A stretch of 64,000 bases of DNA. It comes from Rhodospirillaceae bacterium. GTDB taxonomy: Bacteria > Pseudomonadota > Alphaproteobacteria > Dongiales > Dongiaceae. This document shows positions 7,857-15,943 of this stretch, in pieces. Where the stretch lies: positions 1 to 64,000 of the forward strand of contig SSEL01000004.1 of NCBI GenBank assembly GCA_008012315.1, read 5' to 3'. The notes below the pieces were generated by a model. The model worked only from the letters and a program-made list of their open reading frames with translations, was not told where the DNA came from and did not search any database. The position numbers were made by a program, and so were the translations under genes. Each line of letters begins with the position of its first letter. Positions within the stretch are counted from its first letter, which is position 1.

Positions 7857-10103
7857 TTAGAACAACTTCAGGATGGCCTGCTGTGCCTGGTTGGCGAGGC
7901 TGAGCGAGATGGTGCCAAGCTGCTGTCTCGTCTGCAACTGCAGCATATTCGCACCTTCCTCATTCTGATCCGCCAAGGTGAGCTTGCCGGCGCCTTCGGA
8001 CAGGACATTGGTGAAAGAGTTCGTATAGTCCAGCCGTGTCGTGATGACGTCGACGCTGGTGCCGAGCGAAGAAGCCGCGGCGCGCAACCTCAGCGTGGCT
8101 GCATTGAGCTGGTCCATGGCGTAATCGATGTCAGATCGATCAAGCCAGCCGTTCTGCGATTGATCGATCTGCAGGCCCTGGCCATCGGTTTGGACGTTCT
8201 GGCTGACAACCGTGATCATGCTGGTATTGGTTTCGTTCAACTGCACGATCATGTTGTTGGCATCGGTGCCATCGGTGACCTGGACCGTGGACATTGTTGC
8301 CGTCTGGCCGGTATTTTCGGCGCGAACATCGAACTGGGCCTGATCCGGGCCAGTGAATTTGCCGATCGCGTTATACGTGACCTGGCCTTCCGAATTCGGC
8401 GGGATGGAATAGGAGGCGCCGAGCGTCAGGGTGATCTTCGCGCCGTCATTGACGCCGCCATTGATGGTGAAGTCAACGCTGGTGGCGCCCGCCCCGCCTG
8501 TCAGGGGGATTTCGACGGTCGACTTGCCGCCGTAGCCGTCATCCAGGACGATGGTTGCGCTGGTCGCCGATGCCTCGACCGTGTAGGTGAGTTTGTGCGG
8601 CAGGTTATCGGCCAGGCCATTCAGCGATGACAGCGAAACGGCACCAGCGGAAAGAGCTACGCCGGAAAGGCGTTCGGTACCATCGGCCTGGCTAGCGTCA
8701 GACGCCGAGGCAATGGTCAACCCGTTTAAGCCCGTCGTGCGCAGGTCGAGTGTCGCATCACCGGTATTGTCTGTAACGCTGGTAAAGGTGACGCTGCCAT
8801 TCGCGGTGACAGTCTGTGTGTCGGAGCCGCCCGGACCGGTCAGCGAGACGTCGTAGCTCGTGAAGCGGCCGGTCGAGAAATCGAAATTAGCCGGATCTGC
8901 CTGAGCCGTCAGCGCATATGTCGAGTCAGCCGTGATGTTGTCGGCTGAGATCGTGGGGATGCCGGCGATAGCCTCTGCGGCGCGGCCGTAGCTGCCGCCC
9001 ACGGTGGCCGGGTAATCCGAGGAATTCAAGACCTTCCGTTCATCGATCGTGAAACGGGCCGTACCGGTATCGAAACCCCAGGCGTTCTCACCATTGGCGA
9101 GCTTCTGCTGACCTTGGAGGTTGTCGCCGCTGCGGACAATACGCTGGCCGGTGCCATTCATGTTGGTTACGGCAATATCAAGGTCGACGAATTTCTCGAT
9201 CGTCGAGGTGCCAACACCATTAGTATCGGGCACGCTGTCGATATCGTCGAAATTGATATCGAAATTCACGTGCGTGCCGCTGGGGAACTGCGTGTCAAAA
9301 TTCAGGATCTGGCCGGTCGCTTTCGCAGCGGCCCATTGTTTCTGGGTAAAGGTCTTGCTGACCGTTACATCGCCTTCCGTGACCGTGAAGGTCTTATCCT
9401 TGCCCTTGCCACCGACATATTTAATCGTGACGGGATCGAAATTGCCCTTCGTCTTGCTCTGGAACCCGCTGATCGACAGGTTGCTGATGCCGCGTTCCTC
9501 TTCGGCATCGGCGATGTCGCTGGAATTGGCGGAAATCGCACCGGAACCGCTGACGCTGACAACATAATCGTCAGGCTTCGTGACATTAGTTGTATTGGCG
9601 TTCGATATGCCATCCAGTGAGTTCAACGCGCTCTTCGACGAAGAGGTCGCGTCGAGACGAAGGCCGCTACCGACCAGCAGGTTCTTGCCCTGATAGGTGC
9701 TGTCCTTCGCCAGGTCGTCGATTTGACGGAGAATTTCATTGTAATCCTGAGCGAGGCTCTGGCGCAGGGAGACGGAATTGGCATCTTCGCCCAGATTGTC
9801 CTGCGCCTGCTGAACCTTGCCCTTTAACTGGTCGAGCAGGGATTCAATTTGGGTAATGGCTGTATCGGCACTTTTGATCGTGCTGATCGACTGGTCCATC
9901 TGGCCCTTGAGCAGATTCAGGTCGTCGGCGCGCTGGGTCAGACCCTTGGCGGCGAAGAAAGCAACCGGACCATCGAGTGCCGTGTTGATCTTGTTACCGG
10001 TCGCCAGGCGCTGCTGTGTCCGGTCCATCAGCGACGTGGTCTGCTGCAGCAAAAGCAGGTTACTGCGAATGCCGGAAGTAAGGGTGATATCGTTACCAGC
10101 CAT
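7857..10103 (-). CDS. fliC: Flagellin 2, long form (748 aa)
   Basis: This second filament subunit has the same plan as flagellin 1. It has a conserved N-terminal D0/D1 (MAGNDITLTSGIRSNLLLLQ), a long Thr/Ser/Asn-rich centre and a C-terminus ending SLANQAQQAILKLF. Shared blocks include GGKGKDK, FTQKQW and QTDGQGL; the central ~300 residues are clearly divergent. The start at 10103 is preferred over an in-frame ATG 21 nt upstream. GGGAGAA lies 7 nt before it, inside the longer frame, and the resulting N-terminus aligns with flagellin 1. A near-consensus sigma54 promoter is at 10182-10196. The FlaG-like gene is divergent. Two flagellins may form filament segments or be used under different conditions. 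Confidence 0.95.
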   Translation of the reverse strand: MAGNDITLTSGIRSNLLLLQQTTSLMDRTQQRLATGNKINTALDGPVAFFAAKGLTQRADDLNLLKGQMDQSISTIKSADTAITQIESLLDQLKGKVQQAQDNLGEDANSVSLRQSLAQDYNEILRQIDDLAKDSTYQGKNLLVGSGLRLDATSSSKSALNSLDGISNANTTNVTKPDDYVVSVSGSGAISANSSDIADAEEERGISNLSISGFQSKTKGNFDPVTIKYVGGKGKDKTFTVTEGDVTVSKTFTQKQWAAAKATGQILNFDTQFPSGTHVNFDINFDDIDSVPDTNGVGTSTIEKFVDLDIAVTNMNGTGQRIVRSGDNLQGQQKLANGENAWGFDTGTARFTIDERKVLNSSDYPATVGGSYGRAAEAIAGIPTISADNITADSTYALTAQADPANFDFSTGRFTSYDVSLTGPGGSDTQTVTANGSVTFTSVTDNTGDATLDLRTTGLNGLTIASASDASQADGTERLSGVALSAGAVSLSSLNGLADNLPHKLTYTVEASATSATIVLDDGYGGKSTVEIPLTGGAGATSVDFTINGGVNDGAKITLTLGASYSIPPNSEGQVTYNAIGKFTGPDQAQFDVRAENTGQTATMSTVQVTDGTDANNMIVQLNETNTSMITVVSQNVQTDGQGLQIDQSQNGWLDRSDIDYAMDQLNAATLRLRAAASSLGTSVDVITTRLDYTNSFTNVLSEGAGKLTLADQNEEGANMLQLQTRQQLGTISLSLANQAQQAILKLF

Positions 10104-10538
10104 GTGGGTTCTCCCAAATTGCATATCGACGGCTACCGTCCTTTAACGGCAGGCAACCTAAATCGGTCGAACCTCTAATAAGCAAGCGCTGTGCCAATTC
10201 GTAATCAATTGATTTACAACGGGTTTTTCGGGAAAAATACGCTCAGTCAAGCGGGGCGGGGCAAATTCCTACCGGAAGAAAAGACCCCTCAAGCGGCGGT
10301 ATTTGCCGCCTTGTGCGGCATCGGAACGGTGGAAAAGGCCGTTTGATCGGGCAGATTTTGCATTGTCTTCGGAGATGGGAAGGCGGGGTATTCACGTTAT
10401 GAGCGAAGTCGTGGACTTGACTTCTAATATATGTCATGTAGTTTGCATAATAGGCGTGGTGCATTTATTGGGAAGATGGTTGTGATCTGAGTTTTATCCC
10501 TTGCAGCCGGGGTCCCGTCAGAATGGAGCGTTGTCGCC
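10104..10538. other. Intergenic region between flagellin 2 and the FlaG-like gene
   Basis: It contains the flagellin 2 sigma54 promoter (10182-10196) and two ftr-like motifs, GGGCAAATTCC near 10259 and GGGCAGATTTTGC at 10349-10361. A small hairpin of type GGCGG-N5-CCGCC lies near 10295-10310. No promoter for the FlaG-like gene was recognised and no gene was seen. Confidence 0.6.
10182..10196 (-). promoter_or_regulatory. Sigma54 -24/-12 promoter of flagellin 2
   Basis: The minus strand reads TGGCACAGCGCTTGC, with complete TGGCAC and TTGC blocks and exact spacing. The start would be near 10170, with a leader of about 65 nt. This is the best sigma54 site in the window. Confidence 0.88.
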
Positions 10539-11039
10539 ATGAATGATCTGGACATGGAGGTTCGGCCCCTTTCGGGCGCTTTGAGTGCCCGGTCCGGTGC
10601 GCTTGAAGGGATATACGACCAGCCGGATCAATCCAGCGCCGTTGCCCTTCGCGAGGATGGGAAGAATAGCGTGGCGGCCGCAACGGCGACTGACCCGTCG
10701 GTCTTGCGCTACGACAGCTTCAGATATGTTTATAAGCCCGATTTCGGCCGGGTCGTTTTGCTCGATCAAGATCCCACGACGGGTGAGCCGATTTCCCAGA
10801 TCCCGTCGCGGCGTGTTCTGGAACTTTATGCCGAGCAGCGCCGGAATGAGGCCAAATCGGCAGATGGCGCGACGGAGGTGGTAGCATCCGTGGCATCGAA
10901 GCGCCGTATGGGGGCAAGTCAGGCCACTGCGGCCATTACGCCCACCACCGCCGTTTCCGGAAATGCGCATATGGTGATTGCCCCGGCATCCATTGCCGGC
11001 AGCGCGACAACGGCAAAACCGGTCAATATCACGATCTGA
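10539..11039 (+). CDS. FlaG-like flagellar protein
   Basis: The product has 166 residues with no signal peptide. Residues ~65-105 read YKPDFGRVVLLDQDPTTGEP followed by ISQIPSRRVLELY. This matches the FlaG pattern of a short strand, D-x-x-T/S-G-E and QIP-x-x-x-(V/L)-L. The remainder is low-complexity Ala/Thr/Ser-rich sequence. FlaG influences filament length in several bacteria, and flagellin 2 lies divergently next door, which fits. The tail after residue 110 is longer than usual. The domain match is short, so this remains a moderate-confidence call. Confidence 0.55.
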   Translation: MNDLDMEVRPLSGALSARSGALEGIYDQPDQSSAVALREDGKNSVAAATATDPSVLRYDSFRYVYKPDFGRVVLLDQDPTTGEPISQIPSRRVLELYAEQRRNEAKSADGATEVVASVASKRRMGASQATAAITPTTAVSGNAHMVIAPASIAGSATTAKPVNITI

Positions 11040-11100
11040 TCGATTGAGGACTGCGCACGCTTGCGATACGCAGCCTATCAGCAAACTTGAACGCCCGTGT

Positions 11101-11538
11101 TCAAGCGCGTTGTTGAACGGCGACCGGTCCCAGCGCGGCCTGGCGGCGGCTCTTGGTCAGCACACCCTTGCTGTTGTAACCGGTCACCTGGGCGCGTGGT
11201 TCTTCCAAAGCATGAACGATGGCGCGCATAACGCGCTCATTGACATCCCGCATGGCGCGGAGTGCACGAAGATTGTCCTGGACCGCTGCTTGGAATCTCT
11301 CGGTCGCTTCCACCAATTCCTGCCGCAGCACATCGTCGACGGCTTCACTTTCCGGCGCCGGCTCACGCAGCGCCAAGGCAAAGGCACGATATGCATCGGC
11401 CAGGGCCATCTTATCCGATTGCAACTGACGCAATTCCTGAGGTTTCAGGCTGCGCAGCAACTCAACTTCCCGCTCCATGCAGGCGATCAAGCGCGAGGTG
11501 ATGGCAAGCAGTTCCGCAACACGCGATGACTTGGTCAT
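11101..11538 (-). CDS. flgN: FlgN-like flagellar chaperone
   Basis: The 145-residue, mostly helical protein has no signal or membrane segment. Its sequence (LLAITSRLIACMEREVELLR, LRQLQSDKMALADAYR, ALRAMRDVNERVMRAIVHAL) fits the FlgN family, cytoplasmic chaperones for the hook-filament junction proteins FlgK and FlgL. Family similarity is structural rather than tight. Position supports it: the gene is last in flgI-flgJ-flgN and its ATG overlaps the flgJ stop (ATGA). A weak hairpin (TTGAAC/GTTCAA, 11087-11104) lies at the stop. Confidence 0.7.
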   Translation of the reverse strand: MTKSSRVAELLAITSRLIACMEREVELLRSLKPQELRQLQSDKMALADAYRAFALALREPAPESEAVDDVLRQELVEATERFQAAVQDNLRALRAMRDVNERVMRAIVHALEEPRAQVTGYNSKGVLTKSRRQAALGPVAVQQRA

Positions 11539-11888
11539 TTCTTTGGAACCTCCTGGAGATGCAGCAACTCGCGCTGCACGGTATCGGCGACGCCGATGCC
11601 CTGGGTCTTGGCAACCATCTTACCGTATTCATCGAGTAGAAATGACCGGAAGACACTTTCACCTTCGCCACCGCCGAACAACGCGTCCGGCTGCATGTCC
11701 CCCATCATGTCGGCGAAGGAATGGGTGACGAAGAATGCTTCAAAATCCTCGGCAGCCGCACGCGACGATGCGAGAAGTCTGGGGTCGACCGAAGCGAGAT
11801 CGGCAGGAACCTTCTGCATGGATACCGAGCGGGTCCCGATCATCTGATGGGTCGCGACGGGCGAGGCGAGGTGAAACGCGCTATCCAT
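11535..11888 (-). CDS. flgJ: Rod-binding protein FlgJ, N-domain only
   Basis: The 117-residue protein contains SRAAAEDFEAFFVTHSFADM and SVFRSFLLDEYGKMVAK, the rod-binding domain of FlgJ. The muramidase domain of enterobacterial FlgJ is absent, which is usual in alphaproteobacteria, where a separate lytic enzyme does that job. It caps the growing rod in the periplasm. The ATG at 11888 overlaps the flgI stop by one base (TGATG), and the stop overlaps the flgN start, so the three genes are translationally coupled. A GTG one codon upstream is an alternative start. Confidence 0.88.
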   Translation of the reverse strand: MDSAFHLASPVATHQMIGTRSVSMQKVPADLASVDPRLLASSRAAAEDFEAFFVTHSFADMMGDMQPDALFGGGEGESVFRSFLLDEYGKMVAKTQGIGVADTVQRELLHLQEVPKK

Positions 11889-13063
11889 CACTGCACCACG
11901 ATATCGGCTTGCAACGCGCCCGCGGTGCGGATCGACTGCAGGATTGAGATCATGTCACGCGGACCGACACCGAGGCTGTTCAAGCCGGCCACCAAATCCT
12001 CCAGCGAGACGCCAGGCGGCAACACTTCCAGTTTCTGGTTGCCGCCTTCCTGCACGTTGATATTTGTGCGGGGGACGACCGCCGTTACACCTGTTGAGGA
12101 GAACGGGCTTGGCTGCGAGACCTGCGGCGTCTCCGTGACCCGGATCGTCAGGTTGCCTTGTGCGATCGCAACTTTGCTGATGCGTACGTTGTCGCCGATG
12201 ACGATCACACCCGTCGTTTCGTCAACCACCACGCGGGCAGGTGTATCCGGATCGATTGGCAACTGCTCGATGCTGGTGATCAGCGAGGCAGGATCCACAC
12301 CACGCAGCCCGACATTCAGCTCGACCGTGCCGGAATCGACGGCCGTTGCTGTACCTGCGCCGGCGATGCCGTTGATGGCATCCGCGATGCGACGCGAGGT
12401 CGTGAAGTCCGGATTGCGAAGAGCGATCTTCATGGTCTTCAGGGCAGCGATATCGAACGGAACTTCGCGCTCCACAATGGCGCCGCTGGAAATCCGGCCG
12501 CTGGTGGGAACGCCCTTGACCACCGATTCCGCCTGGCCCTGCGCCGAGTAACCGCCGGTCGTCACCTGGCCTTGGCCGACGGCGTAAATTTCGCCATCGG
12601 CGCCGAGCATCGGCGTCACCAGAAGGGTGCCACCCTGGAGGCTGGTGGCATCACCGAGCGATGAAACCGTAATATCGATATTGGAGCCCTGTCGGGCGAA
12701 AGGCGGCAAGGTCGCGGTCACCATGACAGCGGCGACATTCTTGGTTTCAAGATCGGCGCTGCGGGCATTGACCCCCAGCCGGTCCAACATGCCAATGAGG
12801 CTTTCACGGGTGAAAACCGCCTTCTTCTTCAGGTCATCGCCTGTGCCGTTCAGGCCAACCACCAAGCCATAGCCGACAAGCTGGTTTTCGCGCACGCCCT
12901 CGAAGGTCGCGATGTCCTTGATCCGGGAGACGGCTTGAGCCGGATGAGGCCAGGCCGTTGCCGGAAATGCCATTGCCGCGATCAGCAGGCCGGCGAGAAA
13001 ATGGCGGCTCCGACCCCTCAGATAGCGCTGGGTAGAGCAGAAATAACGGTGCAACGACGGCAT
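11888..13063 (-). CDS. flgI: Flagellar P-ring protein FlgI
   Basis: FlgI forms the periplasmic P-ring around the flagellar rod at the peptidoglycan. The 391-residue precursor has a long signal peptide (basic N-terminus, core FLAGLLIAAMAFPATA, cleavage near PAQA-VSRI). Family blocks follow: IKDIATFEGVRENQLVGYGL, VVGLNGTGD, VMVTATLPPFARQG and, at the C-terminus, SLEDLVAGLNSLGVGPRDMI. AGGAG lies 6 nt before the ATG. A sigma54 element at 13126-13140 is placed to drive flgI-flgJ-flgN. The flgH and flgA genes that often adjoin are not present here. Confidence 0.95.
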   Translation of the reverse strand: MPSLHRYFCSTQRYLRGRSRHFLAGLLIAAMAFPATAWPHPAQAVSRIKDIATFEGVRENQLVGYGLVVGLNGTGDDLKKKAVFTRESLIGMLDRLGVNARSADLETKNVAAVMVTATLPPFARQGSNIDITVSSLGDATSLQGGTLLVTPMLGADGEIYAVGQGQVTTGGYSAQGQAESVVKGVPTSGRISSGAIVEREVPFDIAALKTMKIALRNPDFTTSRRIADAINGIAGAGTATAVDSGTVELNVGLRGVDPASLITSIEQLPIDPDTPARVVVDETTGVIVIGDNVRISKVAIAQGNLTIRVTETPQVSQPSPFSSTGVTAVVPRTNINVQEGGNQKLEVLPPGVSLEDLVAGLNSLGVGPRDMISILQSIRTAGALQADIVVQ

Positions 13064-13384
13064 AGCGACTCCTGGGTTTTCAACCCGTCCAGCGGCCAGT
13101 TCTTGGCCACGTCGTTCATGTATATGCGATTATCGTGCCAAATTTACTTATAACTAAGGTATTGAAATGTAGCGCAAATTGTTTAACTAAATTGACATCG
13201 AGCCAAAGGCAGTCCGGTCCAGCGGTAAAGGAGGATGATTTCTCCCAATCCGGCGCGGCAGAATCTTCCCGGTAAAACCGACTTACGTCCAACCCCTTGC
13301 GGCATCTCGTGAAATAAGTAATGGATTGTTAGGGATGGGCCGATATAAAATGACCACTGAACCTTCCTCATAGGTCGAAACCCG
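13064..13384. other. Divergent flgI/fliX regulatory region
   Basis: It holds the flgI sigma54 element (13126-13140, minus) and an ftr-like GGCAGAATCTTCC (13257-13269). A weak sigma28-like GCCGATAT with TAAT upstream (about 13319-13350) faces fliX. No gene was seen. Confidence 0.5.
13126..13140 (-). promoter_or_regulatory. Sigma54 promoter of flgI-flgJ-flgN
   Basis: The minus strand reads TGGCACGATAATCGC: a full TGGCACG block, the 10-nt GG-GC spacing and one mismatch in the -12 block. The start would be near 13114, about 50 nt before flgI. Confidence 0.75.
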
Positions 13385-13810
13385 ATGAAAATTGATCCTA
13401 CCGGGACGCGGCCGACAGCAGCACGCAAAGCCGGCAGCACAACCACGACAGGCGGCACTGATTTCGCCAAGAACCTCGCTGAACCCGAAACGGCCGGTGC
13501 GGCGCGGATGCAGTCTCCTGTAGGACTTAATTCTCTCGCAGCTCTTCTCACTGTCCAGGAAACCGATGAAACCCTGGGGCGTCGGGCACGTAGCCGAGCG
13601 AAACAGCGTGGGGAATCGATCCTGGACCAGTTGGAGGAAATCCGCCTGGGCCTGCTACTTGGCGTCATTCCGATGGCAAAATTGGAAGGACTCGCGCAAC
13701 TTGTGCGTGCCAAGCGAGAGCAGTTTCAGGATCCGGAACTGCAGGCTATTCTCGACGAAATCGAGCTGCGAGCGGCTGTCGAATTGGCAAAGCTTTCCCG
13801 CTCGGTTTAA
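13385..13810 (+). CDS. fliX: Flagellar assembly regulator FliX
   Basis: The 141-residue cytoplasmic protein has the FliX core at its C-terminal half: LAALLTVQE, GESILDQLEEIRLGLLLGVI and LEGLAQLVRAKREQFQDPEL. The N-terminal ~45 residues are basic and disordered. In Caulobacter FliX couples assembly of the early basal body to activation of the sigma54 activator FlbD. That fits the sigma54 promoters and ftr-like motifs around it. It is transcribed divergently from flgI. flbD itself is not in this window. Confidence 0.9.
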   Translation: MKIDPTGTRPTAARKAGSTTTTGGTDFAKNLAEPETAGAARMQSPVGLNSLAALLTVQETDETLGRRARSRAKQRGESILDQLEEIRLGLLLGVIPMAKLEGLAQLVRAKREQFQDPELQAILDEIELRAAVELAKLSRSV

Positions 13811-13964
13811 TTCCCAGTAGAAACCAAATTTTACAATACGATGGCCGAATCCCGGCAGTATTTTGCCGCTTGCGGGGACACGTCTTTTTCTTATACTCCG
13901 CGCCATTCCTGCGCTTTTGGCAGGGGGCAGGGACGAGTCGTTTGAACCGCGCACCGAGGAGCGT

Positions 13965-14381
13965 ATGAAACCGCTGCTGTCGCCCGATTACCGACCTAGC
14001 GAAACTGAAACCTTTATGAATCCGATGCAGCAGGAGTACTTCCGACAGAAGTTGCTGGCATGGAAGACGGAGTTGTTGAAGGAGTCGAACGAAACTCTCA
14101 ACCATCTGCAGGAAGAGAGTTTGTCAGAGCCCGATATTGCAGATCGAGCTTCACTCGAAACAGATCGTGCGCTCGAGCTTCGAACCCGGGACCGGGAACG
14201 GAAGCTGATTTCCAAGATCGATGAGGCCTTGCTTCGGATCGAAGACGGCACTTACGGCTATTGCGAAGAAACCGGCGAACCGATCGGTATCAAGCGCTTG
14301 GAAGCCCGCCCGATCGCCACGTTGTCGATCGAAGCGCAAGAGCGTCATGAGCGGATGGAGCGTACGCATCGCGACGACTGA
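13965..14381 (+). CDS. dksA: RNA polymerase-binding factor DksA, zinc-ligand-poor form
   Basis: DksA binds the secondary channel of RNA polymerase and, with ppGpp, adjusts rRNA and amino-acid promoters. The start MKPLLSPDYRP at 13965 is preferred because GAGGAG lies just before it; an upstream frame to 13863 lacks support. The 138-residue product has the coiled coil (QQEYFRQKLLAWKTELLKES, ETDRALELRTRDRERKLISK) and the DRA tip region. The zinc-finger segment reads YGYCEETGEPIGIKRLEARP. Only one Cys (C100) remains of the four ligands of E. coli DksA, as in several alphaproteobacterial homologues that act without zinc. A terminator follows. Confidence 0.93.
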   Translation: MKPLLSPDYRPSETETFMNPMQQEYFRQKLLAWKTELLKESNETLNHLQEESLSEPDIADRASLETDRALELRTRDRERKLISKIDEALLRIEDGTYGYCEETGEPIGIKRLEARPIATLSIEAQERHERMERTHRDD

Positions 14382-14407
14382 CGGTTAAGTCCGATTAACT
14401 AAACTCG

Positions 14408-14446
14408 CCGGTGGAGATTGCCTTAAAGGGCGTCCGCCGGTTTTTT
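14408..14446 (+). terminator. Intrinsic terminator after dksA
   Basis: CCGGTGG pairs with CCGCCGG (one G-T pair), an inner GCC/GGC pair shortens the loop, and six T follow. Confidence 0.6.
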
Positions 14447-14576
14447 ATTTTGGGCGTCGTTGGAAAGCGAGTGTCCGTCATCGCTAACTAATCTTTAATG
14501 CCGGCGGCCGAAATTGAAGGAAGTCTCTTAAATGAGAAACTTTCATAATTATTGGTAGCTATCGGCTTATTGCAGG

Positions 14577-15854
14577 ATGTTTCGTCCAAGGCAGGGAAAA
14601 GAGGTCGGCGAGTTTAAGCTACGCGATAATATTGTCGCGTCATCAACGTTAGCCGCTCCGAGCATCACGCCCGATTTAGCCGTCCACAATTGTCTTCCCG
14701 TCACCCGACGATATTCGCAGTTGGCTTATTGGTCCCTACGGGAGAACTCTCTTCTAATCGGACTTACAATCGCCTATTGCGGAATAACTCTGTTCATTCG
14801 GCATGCTTACGGATTGCAGATTTCTCCCTTCGCCGATTTGCTTATCGAAAGCATAGGCTTCATCGCGATCCTGGCTGTTTCGCTATTTTGCAGCTTTACT
14901 ATCTGGTTTTTTTACTTGAAGCGCGTAAAGCGGCATCCAGAATTTAACCAAATCATTGTTTGGCAAGTCAGGCATAACCATCTCACTGCTTCACGGCTTT
15001 TCCTGGCTTTGCCGGTCCTCTTGATGTGGCCGTTTTTTCTCAATGCGTTCAGCTACCTGAAGGCCTTGATTCCGACCTTTAGGCCATTCTATCTCGATGC
15101 AAGGCTGGCTGATTGGGATCGGCATCTTCATCTGGGCTCGTTGCCGAGCGAATGGCTTGATTCGATATTTGGTCATGTGATCTCGGTGTTTATCTTGAAC
15201 TGGATGTATACGGTCTGGTTCCTTGTCATCATGACAGCCCTTCTCCTGCAGTCTGCAAATGCAGAAAATCGTCAGCTGCGTGCGCAGTATCTTTTAGCCC
15301 AGGCCTTGCTGTGGCCTATTCTCGGAAATCTGATCGCGACACTGCTCAGCTCTGCTGGTCCTTGCTATTATGGGCTGCTGATCGATGGGCCGAATCCTTA
15401 TGCAGTCCATATGGTCCGGCTTTATGAGCTAGCCGATAGTTTGAAATTTTCCGTGTTTGGCCATGATCTGCAAATACCGATTACGGCCCTACAAATGCAG
15501 CAATATCTCTGGAATGGCTATCAGCATTCGCAGCTCGAATTAGGACAAGGAATTTCTGCCTTTCCCAGCCTGCATGTCGCTTCGACTTGGCTGATTGCCC
15601 GGCTATGTTTAGCCTATGGCCGCAGAATGGCATTCTTTGGATTTACCTTTCTGGCTCTGATCTTCGTAGGTTCGATCGAACTTGGCTGGCATTACGCGAT
15701 AGACGGCTATCTCGGTGCTTTCGGAGCTTGGCTTTGCTGGCGGGCGGCGGGGAGCATTCTCTCTTTGAGAGCTATAAAGAGGCTGCTCTGGGGCGTTTCG
15801 ATCGGCGAGGTTCTGGAAAGCTCTTCGAGGAGAGAAGGAGTTGCCGCCAATTGA
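14577..15854 (+). CDS. PAP2-superfamily membrane protein, inositolphosphotransferase-like
   Basis: This is an integral membrane protein of 425 residues with about eight to nine hydrophobic segments. Near the C-terminus ISAFPSLHVA (residues ~325) and GWHYAIDGYLGA (~370) are the two His-containing halves of the PAP2/Aur1-type active site, so it should transfer or remove a phosphate or phospho-alcohol group on a lipid at the outer face of the membrane. Bacterial relatives include inositol-phosphate ceramide synthase-like and lipid A phosphatase-like enzymes; the substrate here is unknown. Codon use is richer in A/T than neighbouring genes, hinting at separate origin. No strong Shine-Dalgarno precedes the ATG, so a later start is possible. 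Confidence 0.7.
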   Translation: MFRPRQGKEVGEFKLRDNIVASSTLAAPSITPDLAVHNCLPVTRRYSQLAYWSLRENSLLIGLTIAYCGITLFIRHAYGLQISPFADLLIESIGFIAILAVSLFCSFTIWFFYLKRVKRHPEFNQIIVWQVRHNHLTASRLFLALPVLLMWPFFLNAFSYLKALIPTFRPFYLDARLADWDRHLHLGSLPSEWLDSIFGHVISVFILNWMYTVWFLVIMTALLLQSANAENRQLRAQYLLAQALLWPILGNLIATLLSSAGPCYYGLLIDGPNPYAVHMVRLYELADSLKFSVFGHDLQIPITALQMQQYLWNGYQHSQLELGQGISAFPSLHVASTWLIARLCLAYGRRMAFFGFTFLALIFVGSIELGWHYAIDGYLGAFGAWLCWRAAGSILSLRAIKRLLWGVSIGEVLESSSRREGVAAN

Positions 15855-15943
15855 TAAGCTACCTTCACGCAGGCCCAGTGGGCACGTTATTCTCGCCGCA
15901 GCTAGATCTATCGTGACGGTCAATGAAAAATTCAGGCAGTTGA

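Noticed and set aside
13235..13312. 25-residue ORF after AAAGGAGG upstream of fliX
   Set aside because: The Shine-Dalgarno touches the ATG with no spacer, and the segment overlaps an ftr-like motif in a regulatory region.
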